A DNA stretch of 22,866 bases from Candidatus Nealsoniibacteriota bacterium (GCA_016186525.1 JACPLM010000035.1:1-22866), one strand, 5' to 3'. Shown: positions 13,053 to 20,351, numbered from the stretch's first letter. Numbers and translations are program-made. Notes: a model not told the origin generated them from the sequence alone.

Positions 13053-13084
13053 TAATGTTAAACATCCGATGTCTAACGTCATTA
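13053..13084 (-). repeat. Inverted repeat downstream of the atp operon
   Basis: GTTAAACATC (13057-13066) and GATGTCTAAC (13068-13077) pair over ten positions with one G-U pair, flanked by TAATG/CATTA arms. It lies 12-44 nt after the atpC stop. No T-tract follows on the minus strand, so it may protect the mRNA 3' end rather than terminate. Confidence 0.5.
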
Positions 13085-13096
13085 CTTTAAATAAGA

Positions 13097-13336
13097 CTAA
13101 ATGTTCACCAAAACGATGACTTTTTCCTGACTGACTTCCAGAACTCCGCTGCGGATTGATAATTCCGGCTTTTCCCTGCCTGCTCTAAACCAAAGTTTGC
13201 CCTCCTTAAGAGTGGCTATCAAAGGGATATGGTCTTCTAAAATAGTTAATTCCCCATCAGTACTGGGCAGAGTCAAAGATTCTGCCTCTCCTTCAAAAAT
13301 ATTTTTATCTAAAGATTTAATGGAAAGATGGAACAC
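13097..13336 (-). CDS. atpC: F1 ATP synthase epsilon subunit, lacking the C-terminal helical domain
   Basis: The 79-residue conserved part starts (M)FHLSIKSLDKNIFEGEAES and holds the beta-sandwich landmarks LTLPSTDGELTILEDHIPL and LSIRSGVLEV. It ends at VIVLVNI, where the family normally continues with two regulatory helices (usual length about 130-140). Epsilon couples the gamma stalk to the c ring; the missing helices are the part that inhibits ATP hydrolysis. Start choice: GTG at 13334-13336 begins at the family N-terminus but has no ribosome binding site. GTG at 13367-13369 has GGAG nine bases upstream, and GTG at 13388-13390 gives the longest form, but both would translate a palindromic element (13347-13416) as MLTEKHRVFNRFRKPP. 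Last gene of the atp operon. Confidence 0.85.
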   Translation of the reverse strand: MFHLSIKSLDKNIFEGEAESLTLPSTDGELTILEDHIPLIATLKEGKLWFRAGREKPELSIRSGVLEVSQEKVIVLVNI

Positions 13337-13346
13337 GATATTTGGA

Positions 13347-13416
13347 GGTTTCCGAAACCGATTAAACACCCGGTGTTTCTCCGTCAACACCGGGTGTTGA
13401 CGCGGTTTCGGAAATC
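13347..13416. repeat. Compound palindromic element between atpD and atpC
   Basis: Four tandem near-perfect palindromes on the plus strand: GGTTTCCGAAACC (13347-13359), AAACACCCGGTGTTT (13364-13378), CAACACCGGGTGTTG (13385-13399) and GGTTTCGGAAATC (13404-13416). The right half is also the inverted copy of the left half (13 of 14 and 13 of 15 positions), so it can fold as one long hairpin or as four short ones. It begins 7 nt after the atpD stop. Confidence 0.85.
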
Positions 13417-13423
13417 GTTAATT

Positions 13424-14791
13424 TTATTCGTTGATAGACCCCTTCATGTAAAACGCTTGCTCGTCTTTAGCGTCGTGCTTGCCTTCAAGTATTTCTTTAA
13501 ATTCCTGAATTGTCTGCCTAAGAGAAACGTATTTGCCCGGAGTGCCGGTGAAAACTTCTGCTACGGAAAACGGCTGCGATAAAAATTTCTGGACTTTTCT
13601 GGCCCTAGCCACGATTAATTTATCTTCTTCGGATAATTCTTCCATTCCCAGAATGGCAATAATATCCTGGAGATCTTTGTAGCGCTGTAAAACCCTTTGG
13701 ACTTCTCGGGCTGTTTCATAATGCTCCTTTCCGACAATTCTCGGATCCAGCGCTGTTGAGCTTGAATTTAAAGGATCAACCGCAGGATATATCCCTAATT
13801 CCGACAATTCTCTGGAAAGCACGATAGTTGAATCAAGGTGAGCGAAGGTAGCCACAGGAGCGGGATCGGTAATATCATCTGCCGGAACGTAAATTGCCTG
13901 GACCGAAGTGACAGACCCCTGCTTGGTTGAAGTGATTCTTTCCTGAAGCTCGCCCATTTCGGTGCCCAAGGTCGGCTGATAGCCCACAGCTGAAGGCATT
14001 CTGCCCAAAAGCACGGATACTTCAGAGCCCGCTTGAGTAAATCTAAAAATATTATCAATAAACAAAAGGGTGTCTTTGCCTTTTTCGTCTCTGAAATACT
14101 CTGCCATGCTTAAAGCAGAAAGCGCTACCCTTAGTCTTGCTCCGGGGACTTCGTTCATTTGGCCAAAAACCAAAACGGTTTTATCTAAAACGCCGGTCTT
14201 TTTCATTTCAAGGTAAAGGTCGTTCCCTTCTCTGGTTCTTTCGCCCACTCCGGCGAATACGGAGTAGCCTCCGTGTTCAACGGCAGTATTATGGATAAGC
14301 TCCTGTAAAAGCACGGTCTTGCCAACGCCGGCTCCCCCAAAAAGCCCGACTTTGCCTCCTTTGATAAAAGGACAAATCAAATCAATAACTTTAATTCCGG
14401 TTTCAAAAATCTCAATCTTCGGAGACTGTTTGTCAAAACTGGGGGCCTTGCGATGAATTGGATAAAACTTAGGCTCTTTTGTCTTGACTTCGCCCATTTC
14501 GTCAATCGGCTGGCCTAAAAGGTTAAACATTCTCCCTAAAACCTCTTCTCCGACCGGCACGCTTAAAGAAGACCCTCTGTCAATAATTTCAGTTCCCCTC
14601 TTTAATCCGTCCGTGGTGTCTAAAGCAATCGCCCTGATCTGGTTAGCTCCAATATGCTGGGAAGTTTCAAAAACTAATTTTTCGCCATTCGGTTTTGCCA
14701 CCTCCAAGGCGTTATAAATCTCCGGAAGTTTTTCCGTAAATTCGGCGTCAACTACCGGACCTATAATTTGAACGATTTTTCCTTTATTCAT
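13424..14791 (-). CDS. atpD: F1 ATP synthase beta subunit
   Basis: A 455-residue catalytic subunit of normal length. N-terminal barrel MNKGKIVQIIGPVVDAEF, Walker A GGAGVGKT (152-159), GERTREGNDLYLEM with the catalytic-site glutamate and arginine, Walker B LLFIDNIFRFTQAG, and the DELSEED-equivalent ILGMEELSEEDKLIVARARK. One variation from the commonest sequence is YPAVDPLNSSS, which is normal. It hydrolyses or makes ATP at the alpha-beta interface. There is no ribosome binding site ahead of the ATG; 17 nt separate it from the atpG stop. The palindromic element starts right after its stop. Confidence 0.97.
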   Translation of the reverse strand: MNKGKIVQIIGPVVDAEFTEKLPEIYNALEVAKPNGEKLVFETSQHIGANQIRAIALDTTDGLKRGTEIIDRGSSLSVPVGEEVLGRMFNLLGQPIDEMGEVKTKEPKFYPIHRKAPSFDKQSPKIEIFETGIKVIDLICPFIKGGKVGLFGGAGVGKTVLLQELIHNTAVEHGGYSVFAGVGERTREGNDLYLEMKKTGVLDKTVLVFGQMNEVPGARLRVALSALSMAEYFRDEKGKDTLLFIDNIFRFTQAGSEVSVLLGRMPSAVGYQPTLGTEMGELQERITSTKQGSVTSVQAIYVPADDITDPAPVATFAHLDSTIVLSRELSELGIYPAVDPLNSSSTALDPRIVGKEHYETAREVQRVLQRYKDLQDIIAILGMEELSEEDKLIVARARKVQKFLSQPFSVAEVFTGTPGKYVSLRQTIQEFKEILEGKHDAKDEQAFYMKGSINE

Positions 14792-14808
14792 ATATATTTA
14801 TATTATTT

Positions 14809-15741
14809 TTATTGCTGTAATGCTTCAGCGCCAGCTGTTATTTCGGAAATCTCCTTGGTAATTGCCGACTGGCGGACCTTATTAAAAGAAAGCGTTAATT
14901 CTTCTATTAATTTTTGGGCCGATTCGGTGGCGTTTTTCATGGCAACCATTCTGGCTGAATGCTCCGAAGCATTGGCCTCCAAGACCATATGATAAACCTG
15001 CACGTGAAGCAGATTCGGCAAAAGAACATTCAGCACTGATTCCGGAGAAGGCTCATAAAGATATTCGTATCGGTATTTATAAAGATTAGCTTCTTTATTC
15101 TTTTTATCTTGAGCCAATTCGGCGTATCGGCCGCGCTCGGGAACAATGCCTGTCAAAATTTCTTTTATTCCCTCAATGCTAATGGGCAACACCTGCCTGA
15201 TAACCGCTTCTTGCTTTAAGGTAGACAGAAAATTAGCGTAAACTGCAACAATCAAATCATACTTTCCTTCTTCGTAATATTTAATCAATAATTCGGCAAT
15301 TGGGGAAGTTTGCTTGATATTTACGCTGTCGCCTATGCCCGTAAATTCGGCGGCGATATTAAATTTTCGCCTTGCAAAAAAATCTCGCCCCTTTTTGCCC
15401 ACAGCTATGATATCGGCTTTCCTGCCTGCTAAAAATTTTTGAGCTTGTTTTAAAACGTTGGCATTCAATCCTCCGCATAGCCCCTTATCGCTGGTTATTA
15501 TTAAAAGAGCTATTTTCTCCTGAACCGGCTTTTTTTTCAGCAAAGGATGGAGATTGTAATCTGTGTGCTCGCTTAATTTTCCCAGCATTTCCAGGGCTAT
15601 TTGGCAGTAAGGCCTGGAATTCAAAGCAACCAATTGGCTTTTGCGCATTTTGGAAGCTGACACCATTTCCATGGCTTTGGTGATTTGCTTGGTATTATTA
15701 ATGGACCGTATTTTTAGTTTAGTTTCCCTCGTTGATAGCAT
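14809..15741 (-). CDS. atpG: F1 ATP synthase gamma subunit
   Basis: The central rotor shaft. The N-terminal helix TRETKLKIRSINNTKQITKAMEMVSASKMRKSQ and the C-terminal helix ARMVAMKNATESAQKLIEEL...KVRQSAITKEISEITAGAEAL are the conserved coiled coil. LLIITSDKGLCGGLNANV lies between. I chose the ATG at 15739-15741, giving MLSTRETKLKIRSI and 310 residues, because family members begin just before the R-E-I-R-x-RI segment. An ATG five codons upstream (15756) is possible. The gene overlaps atpA by 23 nt with this start (38 nt with the longer one). It is slightly longer than the usual 285-290 residues. Confidence 0.95.
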   Translation of the reverse strand: MLSTRETKLKIRSINNTKQITKAMEMVSASKMRKSQLVALNSRPYCQIALEMLGKLSEHTDYNLHPLLKKKPVQEKIALLIITSDKGLCGGLNANVLKQAQKFLAGRKADIIAVGKKGRDFFARRKFNIAAEFTGIGDSVNIKQTSPIAELLIKYYEEGKYDLIVAVYANFLSTLKQEAVIRQVLPISIEGIKEILTGIVPERGRYAELAQDKKNKEANLYKYRYEYLYEPSPESVLNVLLPNLLHVQVYHMVLEANASEHSARMVAMKNATESAQKLIEELTLSFNKVRQSAITKEISEITAGAEALQQ

Positions 15742-17254
15742 GGACTTGAAATTCAATTGCTGATTTAAGCTCTTTTTCTATTTCTTCCGATAATTCTCCG
15801 GTCTCCCGAAGTTTTGAAAGCATCTCTTCTTTGCGATCGCTTAAATATTGGAAAAACTTTTCTTCAAACTCTTTTATTTTTTCCAAGGGCACCGCGTCAA
15901 GATAGCCGTTGACTCCTGCATATATCAGGCAAACCTGCTTTTCGTATGGTATGGGGCTATATTGGGGCTGTTTTAAAATTTCGGTCAATCTTTGTCCCCT
16001 CTCGATTCTTTTGCGGGTCGTTTCGTCAAGCTCTGAAGCAAACTGGACAAAAGCCTGGAGCTCCCTGTGCTGGGCAAGTTCAAGACGCAACCTTGAGGCA
16101 ACTTTTTTCATAGCTTTGGTTTGGGCCGAAGATCCCACCCTGGAAACAGAAAGCCCGACATTCAAAGCCGGCCTTGTGCCTTGATAAAAAAGTTCCGGAT
16201 CAAGATAAATCTGGCCGTCAGTTATAGAAATTACATTAGTCGGGATATAAGCTGAAATATCGCTAAGCTGGGTTTCAATCAAGGGCAGGGCCGTCAGAGA
16301 ACCGCCTCCATGGGCTTTGCTTAATTTAGCAGCTCTTTCAAGAAGACGGGAATGAAGATAGAAAATATCTCCGGGATAGGCCTCTCTGCCGGGCGGCCTC
16401 CTTAAAAGCAAAGAAATCTGGCGGTATGCCCAAGCGTGTTTGGAAAGATCATCGTAAATGACTAAGGCGTCTTCGCCTTTATCCATAAAGTATTCTCCCA
16501 TAGCGCAGCCGGAATAAGGAGCAATATACCAAAGAGGGGCTGCGTCTGCAGCTGATGCTAAAACCACGATAGTTTTTTCCATAGCTCCTCTGTTTTTTAA
16601 CTCCTCCACAATTCTTGCTATTTTTGATTCTTTCTGGCCAATGGCGACATAAATGCAGATTGGAGTTCTGTGTTTTGTGTCCTGCAGCTGATTTATAATC
16701 GTATCTATGACTAAAGCTGTTTTGCCCACCTGGCGGTCGCCGATAATCAATTCTCTCTGGCCTCTTCCGATGGGAATGACAGAATCAATTGCTTTAATGC
16801 CCGTATGCAAAGGAGTGTTAACCGGCTCTCTGGCTACGACTCCCGGAGCTTTGCGCTCAATGGGATAAAATTCCAATTCTTTTAAAGACAAAGGGCCCTT
16901 GCCGTCTAATGGCTGGCCTAAAGGGTTGATAACTCTGCCCAAAAGCTCTTTGCCTACGGGAACCGACAAAACCTTTCCCGTGCTTTTAACTAAATCTCCC
17001 TCTTTGATTTCTTTAAAATCTCCTAAAATAACAGCTCCCACCTGATTTTCTTCAAGATTTAAAGCCACTCCGTAAACGCTTTCTTTTGCCGTGACAAACT
17101 CAAGCATTTCAGATGCCATCGCTTGGGAAAGACCGGAAACAGACGCTATGCCATCGCCTATTTTCAAGACCCTTCCGATATTGACCGACTCGGTTTCCGG
17201 CTTGTACTCTGAAAGCTGTTTTTTCAGAGTTTCGATAATAAAATTTTTATCCAT
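15719..17254 (-). CDS. atpA: F1 ATP synthase alpha subunit
   Basis: A 511-residue non-catalytic nucleotide-binding subunit of normal length. Walker A is GDRQVGKT at 172-179 (V where T is most common). The block LVIYDDLSKHAWAYRQISLLLRRPPGREAYPGD and the signature LSVSRVGSSAQ (containing the conserved arginine finger region) are intact. It forms the alpha3beta3 hexamer with AtpD. It starts 2 nt after the atpH stop, and GAGGT lies about 12 nt before the ATG as a loosely spaced ribosome binding site. It ends overlapping atpG. Confidence 0.97.
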   Translation of the reverse strand: MDKNFIIETLKKQLSEYKPETESVNIGRVLKIGDGIASVSGLSQAMASEMLEFVTAKESVYGVALNLEENQVGAVILGDFKEIKEGDLVKSTGKVLSVPVGKELLGRVINPLGQPLDGKGPLSLKELEFYPIERKAPGVVAREPVNTPLHTGIKAIDSVIPIGRGQRELIIGDRQVGKTALVIDTIINQLQDTKHRTPICIYVAIGQKESKIARIVEELKNRGAMEKTIVVLASAADAAPLWYIAPYSGCAMGEYFMDKGEDALVIYDDLSKHAWAYRQISLLLRRPPGREAYPGDIFYLHSRLLERAAKLSKAHGGGSLTALPLIETQLSDISAYIPTNVISITDGQIYLDPELFYQGTRPALNVGLSVSRVGSSAQTKAMKKVASRLRLELAQHRELQAFVQFASELDETTRKRIERGQRLTEILKQPQYSPIPYEKQVCLIYAGVNGYLDAVPLEKIKEFEEKFFQYLSDRKEEMLSKLRETGELSEEIEKELKSAIEFQVHAINEGN

Positions 17255-17256
17255 AT

Positions 17257-17637
17257 TTATGTTAATACCTCGCTAAGTTCTTTTAATTTCCTCTTTAAGC
17301 TGCCGTCTGTCATCATATCGTCAACAGTCACGATTATCCCGCCCAGCAGGTCTGGATTAACGGTTTCTTTTAAGTCCGCTTCGCCTTCGATTTCTTCCAA
17401 TACCTTCGCTTTTATATCTTTGGCAATGGGTTTTGCCGAAATTATCTCAACGTCTTTGACGCCTTTTTGCTTTTTTTCGTATTTCTCAAATTCCTTTATA
17501 ATCCCATCAATTTTCCCTAAATCGTTGTTCTTCGCTAAAATACCCAAAAAGCCATTAATTTGCTTTTTAATCTCTGATCTTTTCAGGGTTATCTCGTAAA
17601 GTAAAATCGCGTATTGGAGAGGGGTGATTTTCTTCAT
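17257..17637 (-). CDS. atpH: F1 ATP synthase delta subunit (short)
   Basis: A 126-residue delta/OSCP subunit, against about 175-180 usually. The C-terminal part is clear: VKDVEIISAKPI (V-x-V-x-SA-x-PL motif), then NPDLLGGIIVTVDDMMTDGSLKRKLKEL, the family's P-x-L-I-GG-x-x-x-x-x-x-x-x-x-DGS-x-x-x-x-L-x-x-L. The N-terminal helical bundle is reduced (TPLQYAILLYEIT...FLGILAKNN). It links the peripheral stalk to the top of F1. It overlaps atpF by 4 nt. Position between atpF and atpA confirms the identity. Confidence 0.92.
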   Translation of the reverse strand: MKKITPLQYAILLYEITLKRSEIKKQINGFLGILAKNNDLGKIDGIIKEFEKYEKKQKGVKDVEIISAKPIAKDIKAKVLEEIEGEADLKETVNPDLLGGIIVTVDDMMTDGSLKRKLKELSEVLT

Positions 17638-18128
17638 TTTTTTCTTAAAGATGAAATAGTTTCTTTTATTAATTCCTTCTCGTCATTATCGCTGACGGAT
17701 CTTTTCAAAATTTTCTCCGTGGCAAAAACAATAAAATCTGCTGTTTCTTTTTTCAGCTCTTCTAAAACTTTTTCTTTCTCCTGTGATATGTCTTTTTTTG
17801 CCTCTTCTGCCAATTTTTCCGACCTATTACGGGCGATTTCTAGAATTTCCTTTTCCCTTTTTTCAGCGTCCAATCTGGCTTTTTCCATCATTTGAACGGC
17901 TTTTTTTTCAACTTCGGACATCTTCTCTTTTTCAATATCTTTTATCTTCCGCCATTCTGCTTCAAAACCTTCGGCTTTCTGGAGCCCTTCTTCTATCTTC
18001 TTCCTGCGATTTTCCAAAAAATTAAGAACTGGTTTGTACAAAACCTTTCTTAAAACGAAAAGCAGGAGCAGAAAATTCACTATCTGAAACAAAAGTAGTT
18101 TCCAATCAACGCCTAGGCTCTCAAGCAT
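17634..18128 (-). CDS. atpF: Fo ATP synthase b subunit
   Basis: A 164-residue peripheral-stalk subunit. It has one N-terminal membrane helix (LLLFQIVNFLLLLFVLRKVL, about 12-31), then the usual YKPVLNFLENRRKKIEEGL hinge and a long charged coiled coil rich in Glu and Lys to the end. Family members dimerise and hold F1 to the a subunit. The start is 4 nt after the atpE stop. It overlaps atpH by 4 nt. Confidence 0.95.
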   Translation of the reverse strand: MLESLGVDWKLLLFQIVNFLLLLFVLRKVLYKPVLNFLENRRKKIEEGLQKAEGFEAEWRKIKDIEKEKMSEVEKKAVQMMEKARLDAEKREKEILEIARNRSEKLAEEAKKDISQEKEKVLEELKKETADFIVFATEKILKRSVSDNDEKELIKETISSLRKK

Positions 18129-18132
18129 TTAA

Positions 18133-18360
18133 TTATACGAATTTAATGATTAAAGCCACGACCAAAGCGTAAATAGCAATGGCCTCGGTAAAAGCAATCG
18201 CCAAGATCATGGCGGTCTGGATTTTTGGAGCTGCCTCCGGATTTCTGCCAATAGCTTCCATGGCTTTTCCTGCAAGAATTCCGATGCCCAAACCCGGCAT
18301 CATGGCTCCAAGGCCTATGGCGATAGCTGCGGCTAACGATTTGACTGCTTCTGTTTCCAT
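18133..18360 (-). CDS. atpE: Fo ATP synthase c subunit (rotor ring)
   Basis: A 75-residue two-helix proteolipid. Helix 1 has the glycine-rich AIGLGAMMPGLGIGILAGKAME, the polar loop is GRNPEAAP, and helix 2 carries the ion-binding glutamate E59 in ILAIAFTEAIAIYAL. The sodium-binding residues of Na+ type rings (Gln in helix 1 and Ser/Thr after the Glu) are replaced by Ile (residue 26) and Ala (residue 60), so proton coupling is the likelier reading; this is inference. There is no ribosome binding site, although c is needed in many copies. A short palindrome lies in the 56-nt gap before it. Confidence 0.95.
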   Translation of the reverse strand: METEAVKSLAAAIAIGLGAMMPGLGIGILAGKAMEAIGRNPEAAPKIQTAMILAIAFTEAIAIYALVVALIIKFV

Positions 18361-18396
18361 ATATTTTTTGTATTAATTATTAATTATTATTAAATT

Positions 18397-18409
18397 GATT
18401 TCGGAAATC
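18397..18409. repeat. Palindrome between atpB and atpE
   Basis: GATTTCGGAAATC, a perfect 6-bp inverted repeat around one base. It begins 7 nt after the atpB stop, the same spacing as the compound element after atpD, and shares the 12 bases CGATTTCCGAAA (minus strand) with it. An AT-only stretch follows. Confidence 0.6.
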
Positions 18410-18416
18410 GGATATC

Positions 18417-19142
18417 TTAGTGTTCTTTCTGGGTAGCGACTGTCAAAAATACCAGCGTAAGCATAGCAAAAACTAATGCCTGAATAAAACCGACGAATAT
18501 TTCCAAGAACAAAAACGGCAAAGGAACAATTAGGGGCACTAGGAAAAATATTACCACAAGAAGCACCTCTCCTGCAAATATGTTGCCAAAAAGTCTGAAA
18601 GAGAAAGAAATGATTTTCGCTATTTCTGCTATAAGTTCTAAAATCCCAGTGAAAAACTGAATGGGTCCCTTAAAGGAAATAAACTTAGAAAAATAATGGG
18701 AAAACCCTACCATTGAAATACCAAAAATTTGCGTAGCCATAACTGAGATAATAGCCAAGGCCAGAGTCATGTTAATATCGCTGTTGGTTGACCGGAAAAA
18801 GGGAACTAGTTCTTCGTGCTCCATAATCCCTATGGAGCCCACTCCCGGCAAGATGCCCATCCAGTTGGAAATTAAAATAAAAATGAAAAGAGTTGCCACT
18901 ATGGGGAAAAATCTCCTTGTCTTTTCTTTGTCGCCGGTAACCGTTGTCATAAAACTTTCCATTCCTTCAATGAGAACCTCTGCCAAATTCTGAACTTTGC
19001 CTGGAACAGCCTTCAAGCGGCTTCTTACGAAAAAACTGAAAACAACCAGCAATGCCATGGAAATCCATGACATCAGCAAGGTGTTAGATATCGGCCAACC
19101 CCTGATCTCTAATATTTTTTCTGAAAAAAAAGAAATATTCAT
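18417..19142 (-). CDS. atpB: Fo ATP synthase a subunit
   Basis: A 241-residue membrane subunit with about six helices. The essential stator arginine is R183 in ISFSFRLFGNIFAGEVLL, and the last conserved helix is LEIFVGFIQALVFAMLTLVFL. LISNWMGILPGVGSIGI (around 90-106) and NSDINMTLALA are the usual loop and helix. Together with the c ring it forms the ion channel. The stop is followed by a palindrome and 56 nt before atpE. The upstream gene atpZ ends 3 nt before the ATG. Confidence 0.96.
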   Translation of the reverse strand: MNISFFSEKILEIRGWPISNTLLMSWISMALLVVFSFFVRSRLKAVPGKVQNLAEVLIEGMESFMTTVTGDKEKTRRFFPIVATLFIFILISNWMGILPGVGSIGIMEHEELVPFFRSTNSDINMTLALAIISVMATQIFGISMVGFSHYFSKFISFKGPIQFFTGILELIAEIAKIISFSFRLFGNIFAGEVLLVVIFFLVPLIVPLPFLFLEIFVGFIQALVFAMLTLVFLTVATQKEH

Positions 19143-19145
19143 AAA

Positions 19146-19400
19146 TTACTGCTTGCTGGCATCGTCTAAAATTTTCTTTGTCTTTCTGAAGACCAGCAGT
19201 CCCGAAACAACTATAGACAAAAGAATACCAGAAAGCAAGAAAATCGGCGAAGCGTCATATTTTTTATCTAGAAACCTTCCCAGAATGGCGAAAATAACCA
19301 ACGGAACTGTAATGGTGTATCCTAACTCCCAAGCTAGGCCAATGGCCCCGTAGAGAGCTTGCCTGCTTTTTTGTTTTTTTATTTCTGTTTCTTTAGCCAT
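19146..19400 (-). CDS. AtpZ/AtpI-like Fo accessory protein
   Basis: An 84-residue protein with two membrane helices (AIGLAWELGYTITVPLVIFAILG and IFLLSGILLSIVVSGLLVF) joined by RFLDKKYDASP, the L-D-x-x-x-x-x-x-P pattern of the AtpZ family, which sits at the head of many atp operons and is thought to help Fo assembly or Mg2+/Ca2+ handling. I chose the ATG at 19398-19400 (MAKETEIKKQKSR), since the longer frame from 19427 would run through the terminator hairpin and reads poorly. No ribosome binding site is visible, because the U-tract of that terminator occupies the place where it would be. It ends 3 nt before atpB. Confidence 0.85.
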   Translation of the reverse strand: MAKETEIKKQKSRQALYGAIGLAWELGYTITVPLVIFAILGRFLDKKYDASPIFLLSGILLSIVVSGLLVFRKTKKILDDASKQ

Positions 19401-19403
19401 GTA

Positions 19404-19438
19404 ACAAAAAATACCTAAACCCGACAATCGAGCTTAGG
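19404..19438 (-). terminator. Hairpin/terminator between the carbonic-anhydrase-like gene and atpZ
   Basis: CCTAA (19414-19418) pairs with TTAGG (19434-19438), with an imperfect inner stem around CGA/TCG; TATTTTTTG follows on the minus strand. It contains the stop codon of the upstream gene and ends about 3 nt before the atpZ ATG, so it could be an attenuator of the atp operon. Confidence 0.65.
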
Positions 19439-19832
19439 CATTAATACTTTCAAATATCACTTCTCCAGACGGCTGAATCTTTGCCAATATGGTTTTCACC
19501 GCCAAAGAAGGATATTTCTGAATAATAAGGGACTTCGCTTTCTTCATTTCCTCAATTTGGAAAGCCCGCTCCTCTTCAAAAGAACTAAACTTGCCGCTTC
19601 CTCCATAAGCTCCGCAATCAATGTGATTCATCAATCTTACTTCTTGGACCTTATGCAGATTCACCGAAATATCAAGCTGCTCCAATAAAAAATCGCTGTT
19701 TTTAACTCCTCCAGCGACGGACACAATATCGCAATCGCCAAGAAGCCCTTCTTTCTCCAAATAATCTTTTATTGCCCTGCCGAACCTGAAATCTATGCAG
19801 TGAGCTATGAAATATTTGCAATGATGCGCCAT
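19434..19832 (-). CDS. Short beta-carbonic-anhydrase-like protein (132 aa)
   Basis: From the ATG at 19830-19832, preceded by GGAGGT nine bases upstream; the longer frame from 19892 has no such site. The protein starts MAHHCKYFIAHCIDFRFG. C12-x-D14-x-R16 matches the zinc cysteine and Asp-Arg pair of beta carbonic anhydrases, and H70-x-x-C73 (NHIDCGAYGG) the other two zinc ligands. VSVAGGVKN lies between, as R-N-A-G/V-A-G-G does in the family. At 132 residues it is shorter than the usual ~200. If active, it would interconvert CO2 and bicarbonate, which TsaC in this window uses. It sits alone between two terminators just upstream of the atp operon. Confidence 0.75.
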   Translation of the reverse strand: MAHHCKYFIAHCIDFRFGRAIKDYLEKEGLLGDCDIVSVAGGVKNSDFLLEQLDISVNLHKVQEVRLMNHIDCGAYGGSGKFSSFEEERAFQIEEMKKAKSLIIQKYPSLAVKTILAKIQPSGEVIFESINA

Positions 19833-19902
19833 ATGATTTTCACCTCCAATGAACACTTTACCACATATATCGTCTTTCGTCCAGCAAACCAAAAATTACA
19901 AA

Positions 19903-19934
19903 CAAAAAGTGGGCGAAAGTATCGCGCCACTTTT
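19903..19934 (-). terminator. Terminator after the cdc48-hsp20-like operon
   Basis: An 8-bp stem AAAAGTGG/CCACTTTT (19905-19912 with 19927-19934) plus inner GCG/CGC. TTTTTGTTTG runs on the minus strand. It lies 6 nt after the stop at 19941. Confidence 0.8.
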
Positions 19935-19940
19935 AATGAC

Positions 19941-20351
19941 TTAACGAGCTACAAAACGAATATTAAGAACAGCATTTCGAAGCTCGGTTTCAAGTTTCGC
20001 GGGGAAGTCCGGTACCGAAAATTTTTCTAAAAAATCGACCAAACGACTCTGCACCTCAAGAGTCCCGTGCACAATTTCACAGCGAATCTGATCTAAATTA
20101 TTGTGGCCAGGAACCATAATAACTATCTGGTCGCGATTTTCAGAAACATAGTCAACCTCTATCTTTACAGTTTCTCTAACTTTCTGTCTTGATTCTTTCG
20201 CAACCCTTGGTTTTTGAACGGACGCCTTAAACGAACTGATTTGTCTTTCCCAGCTGCCCGAATCTCCAACTCCGGCACCGCCTCTACGTATTAATTGTCT
20301 TCGCGGTATTGACCCATTTGACGGTATTGATCTTCTCGGCGGTATCGGCAT
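19941..20351 (-). CDS. Hsp20/CS-domain-like small chaperone
   Basis: A 136-residue protein. The first ~65 residues are basic and low in complexity (PPRRSIPSNGSIPRRQLIRR), probably disordered. The rest reads as a divergent alpha-crystallin/CS beta sandwich: VKIEVDYVSENRDQIVIMVPG, LDQIRCEIVHGTLEVQS, FLEKFSVPDFPAKLETELRNAVLNIRFVAR, matching the family's V-D-V-x-E...I-V-V-x-x-x-x-PG, ...V-x-x-G-x-L-x-I, F-x-L-P and N-G-V-L-x-I pattern. Its ATG overlaps the stop of the Cdc48-like gene by one base (TAATG), so the two are made together. The pairing suggests a holdase feeding an unfoldase; that is inference. Confidence 0.65.
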   Translation of the reverse strand: MPIPPRRSIPSNGSIPRRQLIRRGGAGVGDSGSWERQISSFKASVQKPRVAKESRQKVRETVKIEVDYVSENRDQIVIMVPGHNNLDQIRCEIVHGTLEVQSRLVDFLEKFSVPDFPAKLETELRNAVLNIRFVAR

